Source: Conus ventricosus (Eukaryota > Mollusca > Gastropoda > Neogastropoda > Conidae). Taken from it: 64,000 bases of DNA. The DNA lies in assembly GCA_018398815.1 (NCBI GenBank), contig CM031595.1:139432059-139496058 (forward strand), in the 5' to 3' direction. The position numbers were made by a program, and so were the translations under genes. This document shows positions 23,390-34,389 of the stretch, in pieces. Each line of letters starts with the position of its first letter. The stretch's first letter is position 1. A model generated the notes under the pieces. It did not search any database. It worked only from the letters and a program-made list of their open reading frames with translations, and was not told the DNA's origin.

Positions 23390-25552
23390 TTAAATCAGAT
23401 GAAAAATGTTAATCTCTCTCAAAAACTCAAGGATCACATCAGGCGGGACATCCCTGAACAGGATCTTCATGGACTCCGCTGTAAAATGTTTGTGTCTCAC
23501 ATCGTGCAAGTCCCAACACTCTAAAAGAACATGTTTCATTGTGAGTGGCGCATGACATGGAATGCACCACGGAGCTTCTTCACTCTTTAAAAGGTAAGCA
23601 TGGGTAAAATACGAATGGCCGGTGTGCAGCCGGCACAGAACCGTTTCCTCTTTACGACCTCCCGACGTGGATGGGAGGAACTCCTTAAGGTTTGGACGGA
23701 TCTGAAAGAGTTTGTTATTCGTCTGTGTGTTCCAATCCTCCTGCCAGAGGTCTCTCACATAATCGTTAATTTTGGGTTTCACATCTGAGCAGGGAATATA
23801 AGTGTTGGACAGTTTCTCTCTTGTGGCGTTCTTGGCTAAACGATCAACCATTTCGTTCCCGCCGATGCCAACATGGCCAGGAACCCAAGCAAGAGTAATG
23901 TTGTAACCGTCCACCTTCAACTTGCTAAAAAGTTCAAAAAAAAGTAAAAGTTCTGGATGCTGAAGGTTGCGGCCAGCTATGGCCTCCAAAGCTGACAGCG
24001 AATCCGACAGAACCAGAAAGTCCCTCTTTGAAGAATGTGAGATTATCTTCAAAGCCAGAACCAGAGCAGTAAGTTCAGCAGAATAGACAGAAGCATCTGA
24101 ATGTATATGTTCCAACAGTATCTGAGAAGGGGCCCCAGGGCAGTAGGCTGCACAGGCCACTCCATCCTCAGACTTGGAACCGTCAGTGAAAACTTTTTGA
24201 TAGGATGGGAATTTCGAACAGAGCTCAGCATACAATGCCTTGTACGCCAGAGAGCTGGTAGACTCTTTGCGAAAAGCTGCAAGATCGAAACGAATCTCTG
24301 GTGTGAAAAAGGTCCACGGAGGTTGATCTGGAAACTTGGAAAAATCGGAAACTACTCCCAGGTCTAGACCTGCATTCCGCACGTGAGGCTGCATACGAAG
24401 ACCAAACGGCGGAATACATTTAGGGTTGTTTTCAAACTTACTTTGGAATGGAGGGTCAAAGACACAGTCATAGGCAGGATTCTGCGGTTCTGAGAACAGT
24501 CGGATATAATAATTTAAAGACAGTTTCAGCCTGCGGTTGGACAACGAAGGTTCGCCCGCCTCTGCGTACAGGCTGTACACAGGGTGGTGCGGAACGCTCC
24601 AAGACAGAGACGAAGCCCTTGATGGTGGATAGGGTCCAAAAGTTTGAGGTAAGAGGGTCTTGCGGAGCCGTAGACAGCACAACCATAGTCCAGTTTGGAA
24701 CGGACCAGGGCTCTGTAGAGGTGCAGCAAAGTTTTCTTATCAGCGCCCCAGTCGGTGTGCGCTACGACCCGCAGAATATTCAGAGCTTTCTGGCAAGAAG
24801 TTTTGAGGTTTTGATGTGGCTGAGAAAGTTGAGTTTTTGGTCAAAAATGACTCCCAGAAATTTGGCCTCTGTAACAGCTGGAATGGGAGATTTCCCTACT
24901 TGAAGTTCAGGATCTGGGAAAAACTGACGGAAATTATGGAAGTGAATACATTGCGTCTTTGTTGGAGAAAAGGTGAAACAGTTTTCATCCGCCCATCGAT
25001 GGATTTTATCTACGCAAAGCTGGAGCCTGCGCTGGACACTCGGGTACAGGCTTCCAGTTGCGTAGACAGCGAAATCATCCACAAACAATGAGCAGTCTGA
25101 ACCCTGCTGAACTGATTTCACAATGTTGTTGATTTTAATACTAAAGAGGGCAGGAGACAGTATGCTCCCCTGGGAACACCCAACTCCTGCTCGTGGACAT
25201 CAGAGAGAGTGGTGCCAACCCGGACCTGAAACTGTCGTTCTGCCAAAAAATTTTGAATAAAAAGCGGAAGATGACCTCGAAAACCCAGATCGTGGAGATC
25301 ATGAAGTATCCCCGACTTCCAGGTGGTATCGTAGGCCTTCTCCAAGTCGAAGAAATTGCCACTGCATGCTGTCTGTTAAAAAAGCGTTCCCAAGTGTAGA
25401 TTCCAGACGAATCAAATGGTCAACTGTACTACGATGTTTGCGGAAACCACACTGTTCTTTCGCCAAAAGGCCATCGTTTCGATTTTCCACATGAGCCTAG
25501 CATTGACCATTTTTTCCATCAATTTACAGACACAGCTGGTCAAAGCTATGGG
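23390..25552 (-). pseudogene. LINE ORF2, reverse transcriptase C-half and RNase H
   Basis: From right to left: SCVCKLMEKMVNARL (RT finger region), an FRKHRST block, DLEKAYDTTWK (catalytic motif A), the family's VPRG position, then FVDDFAVYA (motif C, here FVDD in place of the usual YADD) and LGVIFDQKLNFLSHI. An intact 430-codon frame (23390-24682) follows, with RNase H: VFTDGSKS (Asp), SAELTALVLALK (Glu), VLSDSLSALEAI (Asp), WVPGHVGIGGNEMVD (His, Asp), and a C-terminal CxxC-H-C knuckle near CIPCHAPLTMKHVLLEC. Frameshifts separate the RT blocks, so the copy is dead, but its RNase H frame is intact. Confidence 0.88.
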
Positions 25553-26740
25553 CAGAGATGGGATTCTCATAATGTGAAAAAGGAGGAAAAAAAAGTGGCG
25601 GGGGTCCGGGGCCGCTGAAGGCCCCCGGTGGGTCCAGGGGAAAGGGCCCCTGTGGGGGTCAGGGGGCGAAGCTGAAGATTTTTTAGAATTTAACCTGCAA
25701 AAATCAGCATCTGAGACACCAAAGTATTCAAAAGTATTAATAACCTTGATCCTACAAAAAAAAGACTTTCTCACCTTCGCCATTGATGTCTGTCAGGAAA
25801 TCATGAAGACCATTGACACAGGATTGGTGATTTTCCAGTTGCTAATAGTCACACAATTTTCCAGCAGTTGCAAGTCAGTTTCTCATTACTGTCCTTCACG
25901 TCACCACATTTCAGCGAGCAGTTTAGTTTCTAATAGTAATAGCCATCCTTCAAAATACTTATTAAAAAAGTTTACCTGAACACCATCAAATAATTTCTTA
26001 TAGTTGTCCTTCAAAATACCACGGAGAATTCTGATTCCTTTATAGAATAATATAAGTGAGAGAGTTGACAAAGATCATATTCAAAGTGTGCAAATTGTGA
26101 AGGGTTTAACTCATTGTGTGCCCACAAGCAGTTTTTTTTCTTTCAACTTGATCCATCTCTATTACAATAAGAAAAAAACCACTTTCACACTTCTGATACT
26201 CCTCAACATTAATGATGTCACTTGATAAATCTAGTCACCAGAGTATAATATGCATGCATATCTGCCGTCTGCTTTTTGTATGAATGTGTGTAACTGATTC
26301 CCCCCCCCCCCCATGATATCTATACCAGAAAAGAAAAGATTTTTGTGACGCGGTGGTATAGGTAAAAAACATTCTTATTTTTATTACTACTACTATGACT
26401 TTTTCCGTACTATCGTCTGTTTTGTTTGCTTGTCTGTAGAATGTCAATAACACCCTTGCAATTTTTTTGTTTTGATCTCTCTCTCACTAAAATAGTTTGT
26501 TGTATGCTATTTATTACGTAAAATATGACTACACAATTGTGTATACTGTGACATTGATGGAACCTGTTTTTTCAAAGAGAACCTTCATTTCAAAATAATC
26601 AGCTTGATGATTGTGGGCATTACATCAAGAAGAAGGAAAAAAAGGGGGGGGGGGGTTCTACAGATTCATCATATCTATCTGGAGATAACCTGCAATATTA
26701 TTAATATCATTACTTCAACAAAACAAATAGCATTACTCTT

Positions 26741-26741
<1 letters not shown>

Positions 26742-26803
<62 letters not shown>

Positions 26804-26804
26804 C
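26742..26804. repeat. GA/AG microsatellite
   Basis: About 60 bp of (GA)n interrupted once, inside the DNA transposon. Confidence 0.95.
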
Positions 26805-26839
26805 GGGTGGGAGGGGGGTGGTGGGTAGACTCGCCGATG

Positions 26840-27349
26840 CTCCAAACGATCCAAGAGTCTCGTTTGTAAGACGATCTTTCACTCTTGGTAGGTGCTTTTC
26901 AGCAAGAACGTGGTTGGTCAATGCTGACTTGCCCCGTGAGCCATACTTGATCGCGTCATTACCACCATGTGCAGACTGCTTGTCCTGGATAGGTGATTTT
27001 CCTCATGCAGTCTTTCAGTCTGAGAATCACACTGTGGCTGACGGCGCCTTTGGAACTGGTCAGCATCACTTTTGCGCTCACTTCCTCCCTCCAACCACTT
27101 CCAAGTCCATTTGTTTTTAACTGAAGCATCGACTTGCTTCGCAAGAACTTTCTCGCTTTCTGCTATCTGACGAAACATTCTGGTTTTCGCCACTCTCGTC
27201 AAACCGAAAGAAAATGGCGTCAGGAAAAAAATTCGCAAACAGTTTGCCGCGTTCTCAAACATCAACTTCCGCTTTGATGGTTTTCGGTTAACCGCAGAAT
27301 GAAAACAAAGACAGCAGTCTCGACCGGCCCAAGCAGAAACCGGAAACAT
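26840..27349 (-). pseudogene. BED-finger transposase fragment, frameshifted
   Basis: A minus-strand frame contains KNKWTWKWLE, followed after a frame change by ITYPGQAVCTW and, after another single-base shift, NDAIKYGSRGKSALTNH and VLAEKH. Allowing the shift, the finger is C-x2-C-x16-H-x5-H, the same spacing as the fingers at 1.9, 43.8, 52.0 and 58.3 kb. The two frameshifts make it a relic. No catalytic domain was found within the element. Confidence 0.65.
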
Positions 27350-27541
27350 CCATTTTCGAACGGATCAATTGAGAACACAATATCGATCGACCTCTCGCCG
27401 TACATTAGCTTCATCACAAACCTACCTCTACCCCCCCCCCCCCAATTTTTCTCAACGGATTTACACTGATCTCAAAAACGACCCCTGGGGCCATCAAAAA
27501 GACGAAATCCGCCAATCGGCGGAAAAATCCCATCTCTGCAG

Positions 27542-29083
27542 GGGACGGTAGTTAGATGGATTAGAAAGAACTTTTCCAGGTTTGGGGATGGGAATAATGA
27601 GGGCTTTTCCGCCAAGAGGGTGGAAAGCAACCTGTAGTCCACACGTGGTTGTATACCTGTAACAGGATGTTCAGACCTTCTTGCGGAAGATGTTTCAATA
27701 TTTTGATAAGAATGTCATCTATACCTGGAGGGGAAAATCGCTGCAAGAGAGTAAGGCAGATTTCAGCTCGTTTAATGTGAAAGGAAGATTGTAGTCTTCC
27801 TTTGTTGTCGGATGAAAAGTTGCAGGGTGATTTTTTACTTTAGGGCTTTGTTTTTGACAAAAGTGACTGATTTATTAGAAGAGGAGGAATTCTTTTCAAT
27901 GGTTGAAGCAAGCAGATTAGCAACTGCTTTCTTCCTCTGTTATTAAAGAATCCGAAAACTTGAGATGGTTCAAAGTGGGACAGTGTTTCTTTCCCTTTGA
28001 TTTTCTTAATGATGTTCCACACTTTTTTCTTGGAAGTTTTTGATGTCAGCCTGGAGCAGAAGCTTCTCCAGGACCGACGTTTACTGATTTTAAAAGTGTG
28101 TCTTGATTTAGCACGGAGTTTCTGATGGGCTCGAGCATTGGGACCCGAAGGTCTTTGGGTATACCTGACGCTGAGCCCGTTTTCTAACTTTGGAAATTTG
28201 TTGGCATTCTGAATCGAACCAGGGTGTTTTTGGCATTTGAAGTTTATGGGAAGACACTGGAATACAGGCCTTAGCACATTTAATCATAGTGTTAGTCAGT
28301 GATTCAGCTGGGTCAGGACTCTGAAAAAAATCAGTGTCCTGGAATTCCTTAGAAACAGTGGCTGCAAAGAGATCCCAGTTTGCTTTCTTATAATTTAAAT
28401 GCTGAGAGACAGAGACGTGTTCAGTTATTTACAGGTTGTAGGACAGGGAAATGGTCACTTCCGTGCAGATCGTCATGGACAGACCACTCATAGTCTAGGA
28501 CCAGCGAGGGGTCACAAACCGACAAATCTAAACACGAAAGTGAACCTGTGGAAGAATGGAGGTAAGTTGCAGATCCGTCGTTCAGACAACACAAATCCAA
28601 ATCCAAAAGGGACATCCTCAATCAGCAGACCTCTGGATGACGAACCGGTACTACCCCAAAGAGGTTGTGACCGTTAAAGTCACCCAACAGCAAAAAAGGT
28701 CGAGGAAGTTCCCCTAACAGACTGACAAGGTCCTGACGACAAACCGGGACAGATGGAGGTAGATAAAGAGAACAGATTGTGACAGTCTTGTGGAGAGTGA
28801 CTCTCGCAGCTACAGCCTAAAGGGGAGGTAGACAGAGCGACAGGACTATACAACAAAGTTTTGTGAAGGAGAAGGGCAACACCGCCCGACAGTCCCAACG
28901 TGGAAAGGGTTTGTGCAGGTTTTGAAAGAATATTAAAGCCAGAAAGAGTAAAGGTCTTCTGGCTTTGAATTTGGGTTTCTTGAAGAGCCACGACAGAAGG
29001 TTTCATAATTGACACAGAAGCTGCAGCTCCTCGAAGTTGGAATTTAGACCACGGATATTCCAATGGATTATTGTATTATCCAT
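27542..29083 (-). pseudogene. LINE ORF2, endonuclease and start of reverse transcriptase
   Basis: The probable start is ATG at 29083, giving MDNTIIHWNIRGLNSNFEEL, the opening of an APE-type endonuclease. After a frameshift PSVVALQET (catalytic Glu) and SGGVALLL follow, and near 28430-28530 another segment includes SDHFPV, the catalytic His motif. The RT-proximal part is near 27565-27745 (SPPGIDDILIKIL, PPSWRK) and ends in NPSNYRP at the transposon junction. Several frameshifts and stops make it inactive. Confidence 0.8.
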
Positions 29084-29099
29084 GGTGCAGAGGGCGAAA

Positions 29100-30300
29100 A
29101 GGAGAGAGATCAGGTCATCTCCTCCTCAACAATCTGCCGCTAAAGCTGTAAATTTGTTGCTTAATTTCACTGGACTATCTGCAGACCTGCTGGCAGACTT
29201 GCCAACAGGTGAAGTAGGTCTGGGTTTGGGAGAGACGGTGGAGGTTTCTTCCTTATCTCCACCATCTCCACACTGGGGTTTAACTCCCTTGCCCGCATGG
29301 GCACTGGACAGAGGAGTTCGAGGTCGGGGTGCTGGTTTTTTAATCTGCCCAGCAGCAGATGTTGTAGACTGCTGGGCAGTCTGAGGTGGCGGGTTTTTGG
29401 CCTCCACCAGGGGGACTCACTTTGGGATGAGAGGTGGTGGACCTGCTTCCACCAGAGCTGACAGTTTTTCCTTGCAATGTCTTCGAAAACGTAAAGTTAT
29501 CAGTCTGACAGCAGACTGACCGAGTTGGAACGTTGGAACTTTCTTTACGGCCGAAGCATATGAAGAAGCTGTCGGCGACGGACTGCCCACAACCTGCTTG
29601 CGGCTTCAAAAAAGGAGATCTTCTTTTCTGTCTTAACCCTTTGTATTGCAGATTCCTGAATCCACAGAGGACAATTCCGTGAAGAGGAGGGATGGTCGCC
29701 ACCGCAGTTTGCACAATGTGCCGGATCTGTACACGGCCCATCATGGTTGCCTTGCAGCAAATACCACACACCCCCCTGCCCAGAACAACGGTCTCTGACA
29801 TGGCCAAACTTCTGGCATCGAAGCACCTCAACGGGGACGGAACGTACAACTGAACCCGGACAATCAGGTAGCCAACCTTGATGACCGGAGGCAGCACAGG
29901 GTTGCAGAAGGTCAGAAAGAGGGTGTTTGGTGGCCACTCTCCCCTGAACCCTTCTTTACCGTCACCCTGCGCACCTCCGTTACACCCTGGGACGCCAGCT
30001 CCGTTTTTATTTCCGCCTCTGAAACACCCGCCAGATCTCTGCATCTAATCCACACCTTTGGATGAATTTAATTGCTTATGGGGAGTCACCCTGATCTCCC
30101 TATCCCACAAGCTTTTTTGCCTTCTGCAGCTGTTCGGATTGCTTCTTGATCGACATTGAAGAAGAAACGAACCATTTCTCAATCGTTTTAAAGGACCTAG
30201 GTTCACCTGCTATACCATGAAAGCCCTTTTGGACAGCAAAAGGGCTCAGAGCTGAAAGGGGGCTTTCCTGCTCTGTCCCTTCCACCACGAGCCAGGAAGC
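29100..30300 (-). pseudogene. LINE ORF1, nucleic-acid-binding protein with zinc knuckles
   Basis: The N-terminal part (ATG at 30288) reads SPFAVQKGFHGIAGEP and SIKKQSEQLQKAKKLV, then a stop and frameshift. The downstream part has an RNA-binding-like region and CCHC knuckles near 29700-29830 (RCQKFGHVRDRC, then CANCGGDHPSSSRNC). This matches gag-like ORF1 proteins of I-superfamily LINEs, which coat the element RNA. The tail is Pro/Ser-rich and ends just before the ORF2 start. At least two disruptions are visible. Confidence 0.75.
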
Positions 30301-31157
30301 CCAGAAACCTGTCCTCTCCGTCTTACCTCACTGTCAGAATCACTGTATGTTTCTAATTCCCCTGAAATAGGGGATACTGCCTTCCTCTTCCCTTTTGGGG
30401 GGTAGTTTTTTTAATGAAGTCATATTTAGTTTAAATTTTGATTCATCTCTCCCTTACCCACCCACCTTGGAGTCCAACTAAGGGGCCAGGGCCAAGAAAC
30501 CAATGTCTTGACCCCTTCCAGGCTTCGGAGAGATATACGACAACAGAAACTACTAACCTTATCCCCCCTGATCATGCTCAACCCCGGGACAGAGAGCTGA
30601 GCACTGCAGGGGTTTCCTTGGCCAGCAGGGAACTGTCTGTCTTGACCCAGCCCCAAAAAGGGAGCCGATTAGTACACCCGGCCAAAGTGTACTCCCTGTC
30701 TAGGAGAGGTCCAGCCAAAGTGATGTGTTGAGAGCGCTGGCTCTCTCAACCACCAGATCTCATTCTCCTCCGACACAGGTCGCACCGCACGGCAAACGCG
30801 GCGGATCTTAAGGAGACCACAGAGAGAAAAGGATGAGTAAAAGAAGACTTGAAGGGGAGACGAAGATAGAAAAGGGCCAAATAAGGGAGGCAGAAAACAA
30901 GAAAAGGAGAAAGGCGGGTTACTCTTAGTCAGGATCCTCACCCTTAGCCTATCTGACATGGAAGCCCAACCAGGGGCATCAACTTCTTACCACGTTTCGC
31001 TTAGGCCATACAGCATCTTCACCTCTCAGGGCCCACAAGCAGTGTTTAAAAAAACCAGCCTATCTCCCAAGTATTGATGCCCCCGTCAGCATAGCCTAAA
31101 GGATCACTGGGCCACGCAAAACCCTCCGATCACGACAAGGTCGCAACCCCCCGGAGG
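30301..31157 (-). other. LINE 5' untranslated region
   Basis: Sequence upstream of ORF1 without a consistent frame. At its extreme 5' end (31123-31157) CCCTCCGATCACGACAAGG and a downstream CGGAGGG can pair, a possible 5' hairpin. The junction with LINE copy 2 is at 31157/31158. Confidence 0.55.
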
Positions 31158-32620
31158 GTCCCAACACTCTAAAAGAACATGTTTCACTGTGAGTGGCGCA
31201 TGACATGGAATGCACCACGGAGCTTCTTCACTCTTTAAAAGGTAAGCATGGGTAAAATACGAATGGCCGGTGTGCAGCCGGCACAGAACCGTTTCCTCTT
31301 TATCGACCTCCCGACGTGGATGGGAGGAAGTCCTTAAGGTTTGGACGGATCTGAAAGAGTTTGTTACTCGTCTGTGTGTTCCAATCCTCCTGCCAGAGGT
31401 CTCTCACATAATCGTTAACTTTGGGTTTCACATCTGAACGGGGGATATAAATGTTGGACAGTTTCTCTCTTGTGGCGTTCTTGGCAAACGATCAACCATT
31501 TCGTTCCCGCCAATGCCAACATGACCAGGAACCCAAGCAAGAGTAATGTTGTAACCGTCCGCTTTCAACTTGCTAAAAAGTTCAAAGAAATGCAAAAGTT
31601 CTGGATGCTGAAGGTTGCGGCCAGCTATGGCTTCCAAAGCTGACAGCGAATCCGACAGAACCAGAAAGTCCCTCTTTGAAGAATGTGAGATTATCTTCAA
31701 AGCCAGTACCAGAGCAGTAAGTTCAGCAGAATAGACAGAAGCATCGGAATGGATATGTTCCAACAGTATCTGAGAAGGAGCCCCAGGCAGTAGGCTGCAC
31801 AGGCCACTCCATCCTCAGACTTGGAACCGTCAGTGAAAACTTTTTGATAGGATGGGAATTTCGAACAGAGGTCAGCATACAATGCCTTGTACGCCAGAGA
31901 GCTGGTAGACTCTTTGCGAAAAGCTGCAAGATCGAAACAAATCTCTGGTGTGAAGAAGGTCCACGAGGTTGATCCGGAAACTTGGAAAAATCAGACACAA
32001 CTCCTAGGTCTAGACCTGCATTCCGCACGTGAGGCCGCATACGAAGACCAAACGGCGGAATACATTTCGGGTTGTTTTCAAACTTACTTTGGAACGGAGG
32101 GTCAAAGACACAGTCATAGGCAGGATTCTGCGGTTCTGAGAACAGTCGGATATAATAATTTAAAGACAGTTTCAGCCTGCGTTGGACAATGAAGGTTCGC
32201 CCGCCTCTGCGTACAGGCTGTACACAGGGGTGGTGCGGAACGCTCCAAGACAGAGACGAAGCCCTTGATGGTGGATAGGGTCCAAGAGTTTGAGGTAAGA
32301 GGGTCTTGCGGAGCCGTAGACAGCACAACCGTAGTCCAGTTTGGAACGGACCAAGGCTCTGTAGAGGTGCAGCAGAGTTTTCTTATCAGCGCCCCAGTCG
32401 GTGTGCGCTACGACCCGCAGAATATTCAGAGCTTTCTGGCAAGAAGCTTTGAGGTTTTTGATGTGGCTGAGAAAGTCGAGTTTCTGGTCAAAAATGACTC
32501 CCAGAAATTTGGCCTCTTTAACAGCTGGAATGGAGATTTCCCTACTGAAGTTCAGGATCTGAAAACTGAAACGGAAAAAAACAGCGTACTTATTAGTTGG
32601 AGGAAAAAAGGTGAAACGTC
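31158..32620 (-). mobile_element. Second I/Nimb-like LINE copy, partial
   Basis: Nearly identical to the LINE interval corresponding to about 23511-25000 of copy 1: RNase H and C-terminal part of ORF2, with several single-base indels that break the frame (for example near 31484, 31786, 31968 and 32182). It lacks the final 300 bp or so of the LINE 3' end, because it abuts the 5' end of copy 1, and it is cut on the right by the assembly gap. Confidence 0.85.
31428..32600 (-). pseudogene. LINE ORF2 fragment (RT tail and RNase H) with indels
   Basis: Readable pieces include AKFLGVIFDQKLDFLSHI (RT thumb region), RALVRSKLDYGCAVYGSARP, VFTDGSKSEDGVACAAY and SAELTALVLALK. RNase H residues are the same as in copy 1. 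Frame breaks between the pieces show that this copy is not functional, or that sequence quality falls towards the gap. Confidence 0.8.
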
Positions 32621-33620
32621 NNNNNNNNNNNNNNNNNNNNNNNNNNNNNNNNNNNNNNNNNNNNNNNNNNNNNNNNNNNNNNNNNNNNNNNNNNNNNNNN
32701 NNNNNNNNNNNNNNNNNNNNNNNNNNNNNNNNNNNNNNNNNNNNNNNNNNNNNNNNNNNNNNNNNNNNNNNNNNNNNNNNNNNNNNNNNNNNNNNNNNNN
32801 NNNNNNNNNNNNNNNNNNNNNNNNNNNNNNNNNNNNNNNNNNNNNNNNNNNNNNNNNNNNNNNNNNNNNNNNNNNNNNNNNNNNNNNNNNNNNNNNNNNN
32901 NNNNNNNNNNNNNNNNNNNNNNNNNNNNNNNNNNNNNNNNNNNNNNNNNNNNNNNNNNNNNNNNNNNNNNNNNNNNNNNNNNNNNNNNNNNNNNNNNNNN
33001 NNNNNNNNNNNNNNNNNNNNNNNNNNNNNNNNNNNNNNNNNNNNNNNNNNNNNNNNNNNNNNNNNNNNNNNNNNNNNNNNNNNNNNNNNNNNNNNNNNNN
33101 NNNNNNNNNNNNNNNNNNNNNNNNNNNNNNNNNNNNNNNNNNNNNNNNNNNNNNNNNNNNNNNNNNNNNNNNNNNNNNNNNNNNNNNNNNNNNNNNNNNN
33201 NNNNNNNNNNNNNNNNNNNNNNNNNNNNNNNNNNNNNNNNNNNNNNNNNNNNNNNNNNNNNNNNNNNNNNNNNNNNNNNNNNNNNNNNNNNNNNNNNNNN
33301 NNNNNNNNNNNNNNNNNNNNNNNNNNNNNNNNNNNNNNNNNNNNNNNNNNNNNNNNNNNNNNNNNNNNNNNNNNNNNNNNNNNNNNNNNNNNNNNNNNNN
33401 NNNNNNNNNNNNNNNNNNNNNNNNNNNNNNNNNNNNNNNNNNNNNNNNNNNNNNNNNNNNNNNNNNNNNNNNNNNNNNNNNNNNNNNNNNNNNNNNNNNN
33501 NNNNNNNNNNNNNNNNNNNNNNNNNNNNNNNNNNNNNNNNNNNNNNNNNNNNNNNNNNNNNNNNNNNNNNNNNNNNNNNNNNNNNNNNNNNNNNNNNNNN
33601 NNNNNNNNNNNNNNNNNNNN
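32621..33620. other. Assembly gap of exactly 1000 N
   Basis: A round-number run of N marks a scaffold join of unknown true length. Open frames drawn across it are meaningless. Confidence 0.99.
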
Positions 33621-34307
33621 ACAATGTATGTTCTGAAATTGCAGTGCCCTCAATATGGCTCTCGTCCCAATTTTGACCATTTCAGAATTGTGATTTTTTT
33701 CAAACTTCGACTCTGACACTTACATACTTTTACAAATAAAGGAAATTTTACTTGAATTGGAACATATCTTTTCCAAGTATTAGAAATCTGTCCTATGAAA
33801 AGACTGGTTTGGCATGACTTAGCAATTAAGATTTTTGGAGTGGCAAAAATGGGCCGTATTCCACTTTGGGGAGTCATTTGTCGCCACCGTCCATCATTCA
33901 AACGGCCATATAAAACTCTGGACCAATGAAGATATTCACTTACTTATTTTTGTGAAATGGTACTTTTTATAAGTTGTACAAGACTTTTTTTTTTAAAGTA
34001 AGTTATTTCCTCTTCTCTCTTTAAAAATTTTAGCTGCTGCTACCCACTTATTGATATATACTATTTACATTAACTCAAGGAAAGTGGAGAAGAATACACT
34101 TCATGGATAACCTATATATAATAGTATATACAGTATCTAATATATATATATATATAATATACATTCCAGAAAATACAAGTTAAGAACCAATAAAAACAAT
34201 TTTAAATTTGAACATTCGTGGAGAAACCATCCCACAGTCAGACTCAAATAAGCAATATATGGCCGTTTTTGTGGAAGAGGGAGAATGAAACCAAAATAAA
34301 GACTCAC
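33621..34307 (-). other. TNRC6 intron segment
   Basis: AT-rich sequence between the gap and the first UBA exon, with a short TA microsatellite (about 34130-34165). No LINE sequence was recognised on this side of the gap. Confidence 0.6.
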
Positions 34308-34389
34308 TCTGAATCTCCATATCCATGAGTTGTTGTATGAGCTTGATCCTCATCTGTGGCTGACCACCAGATCCTGAGAAACGTTGTCC
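34308..34389 (-). CDS. TNRC6: TNRC6-like gene, first half of UBA-like domain
   Basis: An 82-bp exon with acceptor ATGTTCTAG and the best donor GATTCAGA then GTGAGT. It reads GQRFSGSGGQPQMRIKLIQQ followed by LMDMEIQ; the second half is the first helix of the TNRC6 UBA-like domain. It enters in phase 0 from the exon at 40179 and, with the canonical donor, leaves in phase 1, whereas the next visible exon starts in phase 0. Ending the exon at CAG would restore the frame but put AG, not GT, at the intron start. Confidence 0.85.

Larger units (their letters stand above)
25553..27541 (-). mobile_element. BED-finger DNA transposon inserted in LINE ORF2
   Basis: Terminal inverted repeat CAGAGATGGGATT (25553-25565) and its complement near 27526-27538. 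It splits the LINE RT between NYRP (right) and IALTSC (left), which are adjacent in the family. GGG lies on both sides (25550-25552 and 27542-27544), restoring RPIALT when one copy is removed; if the ends are placed at CAG/CTG, a degenerate 6-bp duplication with four matches is also possible. A GC-rich block (25590-25675) resembles that of the element at 42659. A GA microsatellite (26742-26804) lies inside. Confidence 0.8.
23199..31157 (-). mobile_element. I/Nimb-like non-LTR retrotransposon, nearly full length, interrupted
   Basis: Minus-strand LINE with a 5' UTR (about 30301-31157), ORF1 with zinc knuckles (29100-30300), ORF2 with endonuclease, reverse transcriptase and RNase H (29083-23390) and a short 3' UTR ending in a TAGA/TAAGA-type tail at 23199-23215. 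Removing the transposon at 25553-27541 leaves about 6 kb. An encoded RNase H places it in the I superfamily (I, Nimb, Ingi, R1 and relatives) rather than CR1 or RTE. Two further copies lie at 31158-32620 and 63035-64000, and a 39-bp terminus at 21797-21835. Confidence 0.85.

Noticed and set aside
32172..33719. Open frames of about 340-515 codons on both strands
   Set aside because: They consist mainly of the N gap.
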